A stretch of 64,000 nt of DNA from Streptomyces sp. NRRL B-24484 (GCF_000717715.1 NZ_JOAI01000054.1:1-64000), one strand, 5' to 3'. Positions 24,275 to 34,504 are shown, counted from the stretch's first letter. Notes: generated by a model not told the origin, from the letters alone. Made by a program: numbers and translations.

Positions 24275-25309
24275 ATGGCTGCCGAGACCGGGACGACCAC
24301 GGGAACCACCACCGCCTGGGTCGTCGACCACCCCGCACCTGCCGCCGAACGCCCGCTGCGCCGGGTCGAACGGCCGCTGGAGCCGCTCGGCCCGCGGAGC
24401 CTGCTGCTGGAGGTCCGGGCCTGCGGCGTCTGCCGGACGGACCTGCACCTCGCCGAGGGGGACCTCGCACCGCACCTGCCCGGCTGCCCGCCCGGCCACG
24501 AGATCGTCGGCCGGGTGGTGCGGGCCGGGCCGCGGGCCGCGGACTTCGCCGAGGGGGACCGGGTCGGCGCCGCCTGGCTGGCCGGCACCTGCGGCACTTG
24601 CCGCCACTGCCTCGCCGGCCGGGAGAACCTCTGCCCGGACTCCCGCTACACCGGCTGGGACGTCCCCGGCGGCTACGCCGGTCACGTCGTGGTCGACGCC
24701 GACTACGTCTACCGGCTGCCGGAGGGCCCCGCCGACGAGGAACTCGCCCCGCTGCTCTGCGCCGGCATCATCGGCCACCGCGCCCTCGAACGCGCCGAAC
24801 TGCCGCCCGGCGGCCGCCTCGGCCTGTACGGCTTCGGAGCCTCCGCCCACCTGACCGCGCAGCTCGCCCTCGCCCGGGGCGCCCGCGTCCACGTACTCAC
24901 CCGCTCCGCCGAGGCCCGCAGGCTCGCCCAGGACCTCGGCGCCAGCTCGGCCCGCGGCGCCGACGACAGCCCGCCCGAACCGCTCGACTCGGCCATCCTC
25001 TTCGCGCCGGTCGGTGACCTCGTCCCGGTCGCCCTCGCCGCGTTGGACCGCGGCGGCACCCTCGCGGTGGCCGGGATCCACCTCACCGACATCCCGCGCC
25101 TCGACTACCGCCAGTACCTGTTCCAGGAGCGCACGCTGCGCAGCGTCACCGCCAACACCCGCGCCGACGGCCGCGCCTACCTCGCCGAGACCGCGGCCCA
25201 CCCGCCGACCGTGCACGTCCGCCGCTACCCGATGAGCCGCGCCCCCGAGGCCCTCGCCGACCTCGCCGCCGACCGCGTCACCGGCGTCGCCGTGCTCCTG
25301 CCGGACTGA
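24275..25309 (+). CDS. Zinc-dependent alcohol dehydrogenase (medium-chain family)
   Basis: 344 residues. Catalytic zinc ligands are visible in [18 protein letters not shown], and the structural zinc site in [15 protein letters not shown], so both zinc sites look complete. The NAD(P) fold begins at [18 protein letters not shown]. It should oxidise or reduce primary alcohols/aldehydes; homologues of this form (with [19 protein letters not shown] loop) are often hypoxia-induced in actinomycetes. The GGGAGG ribosome site is 9 bases before the ATG at 24275; the upstream open frame is spurious. Divergent from the Rv1733c-like gene and followed by the CBS-BON gene with its own putative DevR-type box. 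Confidence 0.9.
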   Translation: MAAETGTTTGTTTAWVVDHPAPAAERPLRRVERPLEPLGPRSLLLEVRACGVCRTDLHLAEGDLAPHLPGCPPGHEIVGRVVRAGPRAADFAEGDRVGAAWLAGTCGTCRHCLAGRENLCPDSRYTGWDVPGGYAGHVVVDADYVYRLPEGPADEELAPLLCAGIIGHRALERAELPPGGRLGLYGFGASAHLTAQLALARGARVHVLTRSAEARRLAQDLGASSARGADDSPPEPLDSAILFAPVGDLVPVALAALDRGGTLAVAGIHLTDIPRLDYRQYLFQERTLRSVTANTRADGRAYLAETAAHPPTVHVRRYPMSRAPEALADLAADRVTGVAVLLPD

Positions 25310-25363
25310 CCCGACGCATCGGACCTCCCGAATCCCGGGCCTCCGCAGCGACAGTTCGTGAAC

Positions 25364-25377
25364 GGGTCCTAGGGCCC
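25364..25377. promoter_or_regulatory. DevR/OsdR-like palindrome upstream of the CBS-BON gene
   Basis: GGGTC-CTAG-GGCCC fits the DevR/DosR-type consensus GGGnC-N4-GnCCC exactly and is near-palindromic. It ends 57 bp before the ATG at 25435. A weaker candidate of the same form sits 53 bp before the Usp gene (5098-5111, one half mismatched). Confidence 0.45.
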
Positions 25378-25434
25378 TACCGTTGGGGACAGGGGGTGGG
25401 CAAGGATCGGGGCACGGCAGCAGGGAGGCTGGTC

Positions 25435-26136
25435 ATGGGGCACCGCACGGTTGAGTCGGTGATGACCCGGGACGTCGTCCGGGTGGCACCGGAGACGGGG
25501 TTCCGGGAGATCGTGGCGCTCCTGGCGGAGTTCGACATCACGGCGGTGCCGGTGGTGGACGCCGAGGACCGGCCGGTCGGCATCGTCTCGGAGGCGGACC
25601 TGCTGCGCACGCTGGCCGCCCAGGAGGACGACCCCCCGACCGAGCCCGAGGACGGCGCCGAGAACGGCCGGGGCGGCCCCGACGCCGTTCGGGCCGCGGT
25701 GACCGCGGCGGAGCTGATGACCGGATCGGTGCTGTGCACCACGCCCGGCGCGAGCGTTGTGGCCGCCGCCCGGCTGATGACCGCCCACGGCGTGAAGCGG
25801 CTGCCCGTGGTCGACGCGGACGGCCGGCTGGCCGGCCTGGTGAGCCGGGGCGACCTGCTGCGGGTGTTCCTCCGCGAGGACCGGCTGATCCACCGCGAGA
25901 TCGTCGAGGAGGTGCTGGGCAAGGTCGACGGGGTCAGCCCGGCCCTGGTCTTCGTGGAGGTGGTGCAGGGCCGCGTCGTGCTCAGCGGCACCATCGAGAC
26001 CCCCGGGCTGGCGCCGCTGGTGGCCCGGCTCTGCCGCTCGGTGGACGGGGTCGTCTCGGTCACCGACCGCACGGGCACCGGCGCGGAGTTCGGGCCGGAC
26101 TCCGTGCACGCGTTCGCGGCGTGGCCCGCCACCTGA
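25435..26136 (+). CDS. CBS-pair protein with C-terminal BON domain
   Basis: 233 residues: two CBS motifs (MTRDVVRVAPETGFREIVALL...FDITAVPVVDAEDRPVGIVSEADLLRTL and MTGSVLCTTPGASVVAAARLMTAHGVKRLPVVDADGRLAGLVSRGDLLRVF, each split here by function) separated by an acidic linker (about 68-95), followed by a BON domain (about 150-220) with VQGRVVLSGTIETPGLAPLVARL. CBS pairs bind adenosine nucleotides and BON domains associate with membranes, so an energy-sensing role is likely. ATG at 25435 follows GGGAGG; a GTG at 25396 lies in frame but with no better signal. This type is part of DevR/OsdR regulons. A 25-bp tandem repeat lies between its stop and the next gene. Confidence 0.88.
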   Translation: MGHRTVESVMTRDVVRVAPETGFREIVALLAEFDITAVPVVDAEDRPVGIVSEADLLRTLAAQEDDPPTEPEDGAENGRGGPDAVRAAVTAAELMTGSVLCTTPGASVVAAARLMTAHGVKRLPVVDADGRLAGLVSRGDLLRVFLREDRLIHREIVEEVLGKVDGVSPALVFVEVVQGRVVLSGTIETPGLAPLVARLCRSVDGVVSVTDRTGTGAEFGPDSVHAFAAWPAT

Positions 26137-26149
26137 CGCGCTGCCGCCC

Positions 26150-26249
26150 GCACCCGCACCCGCACCCGCACCGGCCGCCGGCACCCGCACCCGCACCGGC
26201 CGCCGGCACCCGCACCCGCACCGGCCGCCGGCACCCGCACCCGCACCGG
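26150..26249. repeat. Minisatellite: three perfect 25-bp units plus a CACCCG run
   Basis: CCGGCCGCCGGCACCCGCACCCGCA-type unit (25 bp) repeats exactly at 26171-26195, 26196-26220 and 26221-26245; 26150-26170 is a run of CACCCG-like hexamers. It lies between the stops of convergent genes, so it changes no protein, but its copy number should be prone to slippage. Confidence 0.9.
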
Positions 26250-26252
26250 GGC

Positions 26253-26681
26253 TCAGCCGCGGACCACCGCCACCAGCGCGCAGGCGAACACCGCCGTCAC
26301 CCACGTCCACAGCACCGACAGCCCCACGTGCGCGGCGGTGCGCAGCCGGTCACCGCGCCAGAGCTCCGGGGAGAACACCGCGAACTCGAAGAGCCAGCGG
26401 GTGCCCCAGAAGAGCGTCTGCGCGACGAGCAGCGCGGTGCCGAGCCGGCCGCCGGCGAGCAGGTCCGGCGCGAGCAGCAGCGGCAGCAGCCCGAGCAGGA
26501 CACAGGTCATCGCGATGAAGAACAGGTGCACGTAGGAGACCTGACGGGTCAGCAGGGTCGTCCCGGCCAGGTCGGACGGCCAGCCGATGAGGCGCGGCAG
26601 GACGATGTGCAGCGCACCCATCGCGATCAGGGCCGCGCCCACCAGCCGCAGTTGGACCTCCAGGGTCAGCAGGTGCGTCAC
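26253..26681 (-). CDS. Small four-helix membrane protein
   Basis: 142 residues with four predicted transmembrane helices: VQLRLVGAALIAMGALHIVL, VHLFFIAMTCVLLGLLPLLL, GTALLVAQTLFWGTRWLFEF and VGLSVLWTWVTAVFACALV. Conserved-looking residues are Y-V-H-L-F-F and W-G-T-R-W-L-F-E-F. I do not recognise the family. The GTG start at 26681 overlaps the stop of the upstream methyltransferase gene (GTGA), so it is the last gene of the unit running from 29821 and should act with it, probably in the membrane. The stop lies next to a minisatellite. Confidence 0.75.
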   Translation of the reverse strand: MTHLLTLEVQLRLVGAALIAMGALHIVLPRLIGWPSDLAGTTLLTRQVSYVHLFFIAMTCVLLGLLPLLLAPDLLAGGRLGTALLVAQTLFWGTRWLFEFAVFSPELWRGDRLRTAAHVGLSVLWTWVTAVFACALVAVVRG

Positions 26682-27550
26682 GGCCTGCCGCCCTTCCCGA
26701 CCGCGGTACCGGTCGCGGGGTCGGCCGGGGCGTGGGCCGCGGCATGCGTCGGGGCGTCGGTCCGGACGTCGTTCGGGGCCTCGGCCGGCGCGAACGCGAA
26801 GGCGGTGACCAGACCGCCGATCCGCCGTTCCACGACCGGTCGCAGACCCGCGCCCGCCGCCGCCCGGAGCCACGTCCGCCGCGGGAAGAAGTGCTGGGCG
26901 CCGGGGCCGTAGACCGCGGTGTTGGCGGCGTCCCGCAGGTGCTCGACCAGGACGAGGCGGCCGCCGGGGCGCAGCACCCGGGCGAACTCCGCGAACAGCG
27001 CCCGACGGTCCTTTGGCCTGCGCAGTTCGTGGGCGGCGAAGACGACGAGGACGGTGTCCGCCGAACCCGTCGCCACGGGCAGCCGGTCCGGCCGTCCGGT
27101 GACGGTGCCCGGGACGGGCGGCACCCGGCGGCGGGCCCGCCGGATCGAACCCTCGGTCATCGTCGCCCGGTCGAACAGGTCCACCACCCGCTGCGGGTGC
27201 CCCGGCCAGCGCGCCGCCAGCGGCCGGCTGGCCTCGTCGAGGCCGGAGGAGACCACCAGGTGGTCGCCCGGTCCGGCCGGCAGCAGGTCCTCCAGCCAGT
27301 CGAAGGTGCGCAGTTCCGAACGGTCGTAGACCCACCAGGTGGCGGCGGTACTGCTCGCCAGCAGACCCGCAGCCGCCGCCGCACCCGCCCGGGCGAGCCG
27401 GGCGGCCGGCCCGGGCAGGCGGTACGAGACCGCGAGGCCGGCCCCCACGGCGAGGCATCCCGTCAGGTACATCGGCCAGTTGTAGGAGATGACCTCCCGC
27501 ACGCCGGACAGCCCGGCCACTTCCCCCTGCCCCACCGGTTCCCGCCCCAT
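26678..27550 (-). CDS. Membrane-anchored class I SAM-dependent methyltransferase
   Basis: 290 residues. Two N-terminal helices (SYNWPMYLTGCLAVGAGLAV and RAGAAAAAGLLASSTAATWW) put it on the membrane. The cytoplasmic domain has a weak motif I (DHLVVSSGLDEASRPL), V-D-L-F-D-R-A acidic loop, VLVVFAAHELRR and the conserved ARVLRPGGRLVLVEHLRD (motif V), as in methyltransferases that act on lipids or quinone-like molecules. The ATG at 27550 follows GAGGAG; an upstream in-frame start at 27703 would add a low-complexity Arg/Ala segment. The gap of 122 bp to the upstream DUF2071 gene leaves open whether it is in the same transcript. Substrate unknown; the neighbouring BtaA-like gene raises the possibility of N-methylating a lipid head group. 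Confidence 0.75.
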   Translation of the reverse strand: MGREPVGQGEVAGLSGVREVISYNWPMYLTGCLAVGAGLAVSYRLPGPAARLARAGAAAAAGLLASSTAATWWVYDRSELRTFDWLEDLLPAGPGDHLVVSSGLDEASRPLAARWPGHPQRVVDLFDRATMTEGSIRRARRRVPPVPGTVTGRPDRLPVATGSADTVLVVFAAHELRRPKDRRALFAEFARVLRPGGRLVLVEHLRDAANTAVYGPGAQHFFPRRTWLRAAAGAGLRPVVERRIGGLVTAFAFAPAEAPNDVRTDAPTHAAAHAPADPATGTAVGKGGRP

Positions 27551-27672
27551 CGCCGCACTCCTCGCCACTCCCGTGCTCCGCCCCGTCCCTGTGTCCTGCG
27601 CCGCTGCTGCGTCCCGCGCCGTTCCCGTGCCGCGCCCGGACGCCGCGGGCCGTTCCGCCGCTGCGCCCGGCC

Positions 27673-28455
27673 TCACCGTCCGGCCCCGTTCTCGGCGCGG
27701 CACCGGCCGGCCTCCCAGCCGTAGTCGAGGTCGGCGACGTGGAAGGCGTTGGCGAGCACGGGTGCCGTCCCCGCGAAGGGGCCGTGGTCGAAGAAGGTCG
27801 GCGGGGTCGGCAGGTCGACGGCGACCGGGGTCGGCTCCCAGTGGGTCCGGGTGGCCTTGACCACGATCATCGACCCGGTCTCCGGCTCGTGCTCGAAGGT
27901 GTACGGCAGCGGGCCGGCGAACCGGCGGGCGTCCTTCGCGGAGGCGAACGGGCTGCCGGCCGGCAGGCCCGCGGGAGCCCCGCCGAGGTCGGCCCGCACG
28001 TGCAGGTCGGCCCGGCCGTCCCGGCTGACGATCCGGAACTCCAGGGTGTCGCCGACGACCCGGCTGCCGATCCGGGCCAGCCGGTAGTGGTAGCGCGAGA
28101 GCAGGTTGCCGCCGAGGACCATCACCCGGCTGTCGGTGTCGCTGCGGAGGATCTTCAGGCCGCGCATGGTCCGCCCGTGCGGGGTGGGGAAGCGGGTGAA
28201 GATCCGGTACCCGGTGAGGATCCGGTCGGTGCCGGATCCGGCCGGAAGGAAGGCGGGCCGCAGGTCCCGCGCGTCCACCAGGGCGGCGGCCACGAAGCCG
28301 TGCTCGGTGCCGCCGGGGTCGGTGTAGGTGTCGAGGGCGAGCCCGGGCGGCAGCAGCGGCTCCAGGACCCGCGGCGGCAGGGCGTAGGTGAGGACGAGCG
28401 AGTGCGCGAAGCGGGTCCGCATCGGGACGGGATGGCGCTGCAGCAGGTGTTTCAT
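27673..28455 (-). CDS. DUF2071-family protein
   Basis: 260 residues with the DUF2071 start pattern RFAHSLVLTYALPPRVLEPLLPPGLALDTY, the central FVAAALVDARDLRPAFLP, GYRIFTRF, and a C-terminal FHVADLDYGWEAG. The family is related to the acetoacetate decarboxylase fold and is uncharacterised. ATG at 28455 overlaps the stop of the upstream DUF3419 gene (ATGA), so the two are co-translated. The gene sits in the middle of the minus-strand unit DoxX-like / DUF3419 / DUF2071 / methyltransferase / membrane protein. No transmembrane segment; it is presumably cytoplasmic or associated with membrane partners. Confidence 0.8.
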   Translation of the reverse strand: MKHLLQRHPVPMRTRFAHSLVLTYALPPRVLEPLLPPGLALDTYTDPGGTEHGFVAAALVDARDLRPAFLPAGSGTDRILTGYRIFTRFPTPHGRTMRGLKILRSDTDSRVMVLGGNLLSRYHYRLARIGSRVVGDTLEFRIVSRDGRADLHVRADLGGAPAGLPAGSPFASAKDARRFAGPLPYTFEHEPETGSMIVVKATRTHWEPTPVAVDLPTPPTFFDHGPFAGTAPVLANAFHVADLDYGWEAGRCRAENGAGR

Positions 28456-29417
28456 CGTGCGTCGGCTCCGTCCGTCCCGGTGCGGACGGCCCGCACCACG
28501 CCCCAGATCGCCGAGCGGTCCGCGGCGGCGAGCCCCGGCCCGGCGGGGCCCGGCTCGCGGAGGCTGCGGACGACCGCGACGCCGCCCGGCCGCACCGCGT
28601 GCTCGACGGCGGCGCGCAGCCGCCGGGCGAACTCCGGCCCCGGCCCGTCCACCACGTTGGAGAGGGTCACCGCGTCGTAGCTGCCGGCGGCGGAGCGCTC
28701 CAGGTGTTCGACGACCTCGCCGAGCAGCAGCCGCACCTGCGCGCCGCCGGCCGTGAGGTCGGTGGCGCCGGGGCGTTCGCGGCCGAGCAGCAGCCGCCAG
28801 GCCCAGTCGTTGGCCGCGTTGGGGTGCCGGGCGACCGTCCGGGCGATCCGCCGGAGCAGGACGCGGTCGAAGCCGCGCGGCAGGGCGCAGCGGAAGCCCG
28901 GTCGCAGTGCGGCGGCGAGTGCGCCCGCGGGGCGCAGGGCGCCGGCGGCGAGCAGCCGCAGCCCCGGGCCGTCGAACTCGGCCGCCCAGCGGCGGCGCTG
29001 CTCGGCGGGGTCGTCGAGGTGCAGGAAGCCGGTGACCGCGGCGGTCCGCCAGGCGGGCAGCAGGGCGGCGGCCGTGGCGCGGCCGAGTCCGGTCAGCCGT
29101 TCCGCGGTGCCGGTGAGCGCGGGTGCGCCGTCCTCCAGGCGGGCCCGGGCGTAGGCGAGCTGGACGGGGTTCAGGTCGAGCGCGGTGACCTCGTACCCGG
29201 CCGCGGCGAGGGCGGCGGCGGTGTCCCCGGCGGAGGCGATGCAGAGCACCCGGGCGCCGGGCGGCGGGAAGAGCGAGAGTTCGACGGCCGGGTCCTCGTA
29301 CATCCGGCCGAAGAGCACCCGGGGGCGCCGGGCCGGTCCGGCGAGCAGGCGGCCGGCCCGCCACGGCGTGCCCGCGCTGCGGGACGGCCCGGGGCGTGCG
29401 GCGGGGGAGGGGTTCAC
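28452..29417 (-). CDS. DUF3419 protein, BtaA-like (3-amino-3-carboxypropyl transferase type)
   Basis: 321 residues. The core V-L-F-G-R-M-Y-E-D-P-A-V-E then V-L-C-I-A-S-A-G-D-T (SAM site) and ALDLNPVQLAYARARL, later FDRVLLRRI and SNVVDG, fits DUF3419, whose characterised members include BtaA that moves the 3-amino-3-carboxypropyl group of SAM to diacylglycerol in betaine lipid synthesis. Ours is shorter than typical BtaA (~400), so the reaction is inferred. GTG at 29417 overlaps the stop of the DoxX-like gene (GTGA); its own stop overlaps the DUF2071 start. The tight coupling implies these three act on one pathway, presumably a membrane lipid. Confidence 0.75.
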   Translation of the reverse strand: MNPSPAARPGPSRSAGTPWRAGRLLAGPARRPRVLFGRMYEDPAVELSLFPPPGARVLCIASAGDTAAALAAAGYEVTALDLNPVQLAYARARLEDGAPALTGTAERLTGLGRATAAALLPAWRTAAVTGFLHLDDPAEQRRRWAAEFDGPGLRLLAAGALRPAGALAAALRPGFRCALPRGFDRVLLRRIARTVARHPNAANDWAWRLLLGRERPGATDLTAGGAQVRLLLGEVVEHLERSAAGSYDAVTLSNVVDGPGPEFARRLRAAVEHAVRPGGVAVVRSLREPGPAGPGLAAADRSAIWGVVRAVRTGTDGADAR

Positions 29418-29821
29418 CGGGCCACCGCCCACCGCGGTCCGGCCTCCGCGGGGCGCCGGGCGGCGACCAGCCAGATCAGTGCGAGGAAGGCGATGTCCTG
29501 GACGACGAGCCGGCCCGGCTCGGGGATGTGCTCCGCGCCCACCAGCAGTCCGCCGGTGTTGAAACCGGCCACCAGGACGGTCTGCACGACCGCGGCGGCG
29601 TACGGGCGGTGTCCGAGCAGTACCCAGGCGCCGAGCGCGACCTCGGCGAGGCCGATGGCGACGAGCAGCGGTGTGACCGCGCCGGCGGGCAGCAGCGGCA
29701 GCCCCTCGACGATGGCGCGCTGGTCCGCCCGGCCGGGGAAGACCTTGCACCAGAAGCCCTCGTACCACCACATCAGTGCGACCGCGGCGGCCGGGAGACG
29801 GGTTCTTCCGATGTCGGCCAC
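29414..29821 (-). CDS. DoxX-like membrane protein
   Basis: 135 residues, four predicted helices. Contains MWWYEGFWCKVFPG and GLAEVALGAWVLLG, with GFNTGGLLVGAEHIPEPGRLVVQDIAFLALIW, the pattern of DoxX_3/DoxX-like proteins in the cytoplasmic membrane, often linked to redox or lipid functions. GTG at 29821 follows a strong GGAGGAG site, making it the first gene of the unit. A perfect TTGAACG-CGTTCAA palindrome lies 98-111 bp upstream. Function is not established for this subgroup. Confidence 0.75.
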   Translation of the reverse strand: MADIGRTRLPAAAVALMWWYEGFWCKVFPGRADQRAIVEGLPLLPAGAVTPLLVAIGLAEVALGAWVLLGHRPYAAAVVQTVLVAGFNTGGLLVGAEHIPEPGRLVVQDIAFLALIWLVAARRPAEAGPRWAVAR

Positions 29822-31589
<1,768 letters not shown>

Positions 31590-31600
31590 CCGCTGCTGCG

Positions 31601-31633
31601 CACGGGTGCACCTCCCCGGGGGGTGCACCCGTG
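31601..31633. terminator. Perfect 12-bp stem terminator after guaB1
   Basis: CACGGGTGCACC (31601-31612) pairs exactly with 31622-31633 over a 9-base loop, 11 bp after the guaB1 stop and 6 bp before the convergent DUF5995 stop; used by both strands. Confidence 0.8.
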
Positions 31634-31638
31634 GTGCG

Positions 31639-32316
31639 TCACTCGACGGGGGTGAGCAGCGCCCGGCTGACCATGCCGACCGAACGGGACAGCGCCGCGG
31701 CCACCGCGTCCTCCACCAGCGGGGAGTGCCGCAGCTCCCACAGCGCGAGCACGCTCGCCCAGGCCGCCTCCCGGGCCCGGTCGATGCTCCACACCCCGAC
31801 CACGTGCAGCAGCCGGTCGGCCGCGTGCAGGTCGTCCGGGCAGGGCAGCAGTTCCTCCCGCACCTCGGCCTCCACCTGCGCCAGCACGTCGTTGATCCGG
31901 TGGTAGTCCGCGCGGACGTCCTCCGGCTCCTGGCCGAGCAGCCGGCAGGTGTCCAGGACGGACAGCGGGAGGTCGTTCTCGATGTGCGCGTTCATCCCGG
32001 CCAGCGCGAACTGCAGCGGGTGGAGGCCCGGCCGGCCGCGCAGTTCGAACAGCGGCCGCCAGCAGTGCGCCGGGCGCCGGCCGCTCGCCGCGGCCTCCAC
32101 CGCCTCCAGGTAGCGGGCCGCGAACACCGCGTCCAGCTCGGACATGCCGGCCGGGTCGGCGAAGTAGCCGTCCGCGAGCCGCTCGGCCACCAGCCGGGTC
32201 ACCCGCAGGTACACGTGGTTGAACACCCCGACGCCGTCACCGGCCGGGATGGTCGCCTGCAACCGCTCCATCCGGTCGATCACCTGGTCGACCGTCAGGG
32301 CCTCGCTGATCGTCAT
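31639..32316 (-). CDS. DUF5995 family protein
   Basis: 225 residues, helical, with VIDRMERLQATIPAGDGVGVFNHVYLRVTRLV, FFAARYLEAVEAA, HIENDLPLSVLDTC and DDLHAADRLLHVVGVWSIDRAREAAW, which match DUF5995, a family of actinomycetes with unknown function. No signal peptide. ATG at 32316 is chosen for GGAAGG about 11 bases upstream; in-frame ATGs at 32337 and 32355 lack a ribosome site. A terminator shared with guaB1 closes it. No operon partner. Confidence 0.8.
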   Translation of the reverse strand: MTISEALTVDQVIDRMERLQATIPAGDGVGVFNHVYLRVTRLVAERLADGYFADPAGMSELDAVFAARYLEAVEAAASGRRPAHCWRPLFELRGRPGLHPLQFALAGMNAHIENDLPLSVLDTCRLLGQEPEDVRADYHRINDVLAQVEAEVREELLPCPDDLHAADRLLHVVGVWSIDRAREAAWASVLALWELRHSPLVEDAVAAALSRSVGMVSRALLTPVE

Positions 32317-32594
32317 GGTGTCCGCAGCCTTCCGCATCGGGGCCGGGCAGATCATCCGGGCAGATCGTCTGATGGTAGGTCAGTGTGCGACGCATGCCCA
32401 GAAGCCGCGCTCGGCGAGTCCTGCGCGCCCGTGCCCGGTCCCGCACGCCCCACGGTGAGGCCCGCGCGCCCCGTGGCGGGACGTCCGGCCGGAAGCCCGG
32501 CGGGAACGGCGTCCGGCTGGTAGATGTCGGGGAGGACGGGGCGCACCCCGGACCGCCCGCAGACCCGGACCGTGACGAGGGGACGGACGAGACC

Positions 32595-33185
32595 ATGACC
32601 CGCCTGACCGTGGCGATGCAGATCTCCATCGACGGCTGCGTCGACAGCAGCCTGCCGGAGGGCGACTGGCAGCTGTGGAACTGGGGCCCCGACTGGCCGT
32701 GGAGCGCCGACCTCCGCGCCTCCTTCAACGGACTGCTCGCGGGCGCCTCGGGCATCCTGCTCAGCCGGCCGATGGCCGACGAGGGGTACCTGGCGCACTG
32801 GGCCCGGACGGCCGAGCAGCACCCCGCCGACCCCGACTGGGAGTTCAGCCGGGCCACCGGCGCCCTGCCCAAGTTCGTCGTGAGCCGCACCGGCCGGCCG
32901 CTGCAGGACTGGCCGCGGACCACCGTGCTCAACGGCCCGCTCGCCGACACCGTCGCCCGCGCGAAGAAGGAGGCCGGCGGCGACCTGGTCTGCTTCGGCG
33001 GCGCGGGACTCGTCTCGTCGCTGCTCCGCGAGGACCTGGCCGACGAGCTCCGGCTGTTCACCAACCCCGGCTTCGCCGGCACCGGCGCCCGCATCTTCGG
33101 CCCCTGGCTCGCCGGACGCCGCTACCGCGCCACCGACTCGACCGCCCACGCCTGCGGCATCGTCGAGACCCGCTGGGCCGGGTAG
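32595..33185 (+). CDS. RibD C-terminal / dihydrofolate reductase-like protein
   Basis: 196 residues with MTRLTVAMQISIDGCVD at the start (the M-Q-x-S-x-D-G motif of the family) and GGDLVCFGGAGLVSSLLREDLADELRLFTNP, the NADPH-binding GGA..L region. These stand-alone reductases reduce small molecules with NADPH; the substrate is unknown, and this is neither folate DHFR (no folate motif) nor the RibD fusion. ATG at 32595 follows GAGGGGACGGACGAG. The upstream 278 bp contain no gene. Confidence 0.85.
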   Translation: MTRLTVAMQISIDGCVDSSLPEGDWQLWNWGPDWPWSADLRASFNGLLAGASGILLSRPMADEGYLAHWARTAEQHPADPDWEFSRATGALPKFVVSRTGRPLQDWPRTTVLNGPLADTVARAKKEAGGDLVCFGGAGLVSSLLREDLADELRLFTNPGFAGTGARIFGPWLAGRRYRATDSTAHACGIVETRWAG

Positions 33186-33274
33186 CGGCCCTCGGCCCCA
33201 CTGGCTGGCGGGGTGGCCGTCGGAGCGGCGGTCTAGGGTGGCCCGCGCCGCCGTCCGCACCGCAAGGACCTCCC

Positions 33275-34366
33275 GTGATCGAAGCCCGCCTCGTCGCCGC
33301 CCTCCCGGCACCCCTGCGCACCGCCGGCGCGGGAGCTCCCGAAGTGGTCGGCCCGCCCGGCCGGCGCGTACTGCTGCAACGCGACGACGCAGAACTGGTC
33401 GCCGTCCGGCTGGACGAGGCGGCCGTCCCCGGCGAGCGCGTGAGCTTCCCCGCGCCCTGGCCGCGGCGGTACGGCACCGCCACCGTCGCCCCCGACCTCG
33501 GCCTCGCCGTGTTCGCGGGCACGCACGCCCTGCGCGCCGTCGACCGGACGGGTGCGGTGCGCTGGGAGATCCGCCACGGCTGCTGGGAGGACGGCTGCTT
33601 CGGACTGCACACGTCCTTCGAGGAGTACGGCGGCACGGACGACCACCGCCGGCCGAACAGCGGCTCCGCCGCCTTCTCCTCCGCCGGCTCACTGCTCTGG
33701 GCGCACGTCCGCACGGAGGCCGGCGAGGAGGACTGGGACGACCACGCCTGGGAGGAGTGGCTGCTCGTCGACCCCGCCGACGGCCGCGTCCTCGCCCGGA
33801 CCGGCCTCCCGACCGCGGCCGAGGCCTCCTCGCACGTCCCGCACCCCGACCCGGCCCGGATGGGCCTCGGCATCGGCGAGGGCCAGGACGGCGTACCGCT
33901 GTACCGGGGCCGCTGGGACGGCACCGCCATGACGGCCGTCCCGGTCGGCGACGGCGAGTGCATCCCGCAGGCGGTCAGCCCCTCGGGGGAGCGGCTGCTG
34001 ACCGTGAGCCACTACCAGGAGAGCCTGCGCATGCACCGTACGGCGGACGGCTCCGACACCGCGTGCCTGGACGCCGACGGAGCCGTGCCCCGGCACCCCG
34101 CCGCCCCGGACCGGGACGCCCCCCGCTGGGACCACCGGGGCGGCTTCCTCGACGAGGCGCACGTCCTCGCCGGCACCGCCGAGAGCGACGAACCGTACGG
34201 CCGGCCGCGGCACTGGCTGCTCTCCGCCGACCCGCTCGCCGTCCTCGACGAGATCGGATACCCCGTCCCGCCCTCCGGCGCCCCGACGCCGCTCGGCAAC
34301 GGCACCTGGACGACCCTCGCCGACCCGCCGCACACCCTGAACGTCTGGCGCCTGCCGCCTGCGTGA
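33275..34366 (+). CDS. Hypothetical protein, possibly beta-propeller-like
   Basis: 363 residues. Repeated short blocks end in strands with W/L pairs: GTATVAPDLGLAVFAGTHALRAVD, SGSAAFSSAGSLLWAHVR, EEWLLVDPADGRVLARTG, RLLTVSHYQESLRMHRTADG. Alternation of turns (PDG, DPADG) and strands hints at a WD40/propeller fold but I cannot count blades with certainty. Contains several Trp and Asp-His pairs (GCWEDGCFGLHTSFEEYGG). GTG at 33275 follows AAGGA. I do not recognise the family. 88 bp after the reductase gene, so co-transcription is possible. No signal peptide, so cytoplasmic. Confidence 0.7.
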   Translation: MIEARLVAALPAPLRTAGAGAPEVVGPPGRRVLLQRDDAELVAVRLDEAAVPGERVSFPAPWPRRYGTATVAPDLGLAVFAGTHALRAVDRTGAVRWEIRHGCWEDGCFGLHTSFEEYGGTDDHRRPNSGSAAFSSAGSLLWAHVRTEAGEEDWDDHAWEEWLLVDPADGRVLARTGLPTAAEASSHVPHPDPARMGLGIGEGQDGVPLYRGRWDGTAMTAVPVGDGECIPQAVSPSGERLLTVSHYQESLRMHRTADGSDTACLDADGAVPRHPAAPDRDAPRWDHRGGFLDEAHVLAGTAESDEPYGRPRHWLLSADPLAVLDEIGYPVPPSGAPTPLGNGTWTTLADPPHTLNVWRLPPA

Positions 34367-34478
34367 GGCCGAAGGGAACGGGTGCACCGCACAGGGGTGC
34401 GGTGATGCGGGCCACCGTCCACCTCGGGACGCGACCCACGGCGTCCTGTCACCCACCCCCGAACTGCACACCGGCCCC

Positions 34479-34504
34479 GGCCCTACGGCCGCGGTCGTAG
34501 GGCC
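34479..34504 (+). terminator. 9-bp stem hairpin downstream of the 363-residue protein gene
   Basis: GGCCCTACG (34479-34487) pairs with CGTAGGGCC (34496-34504). Lies 113 bp after the stop and 68 bp before the SDR gene. Confidence 0.5.

Noticed and set aside
26150..26249. Tandem repeats as a CRISPR array
   Set aside because: Units are directly adjacent with no spacers, and there is no cas gene.
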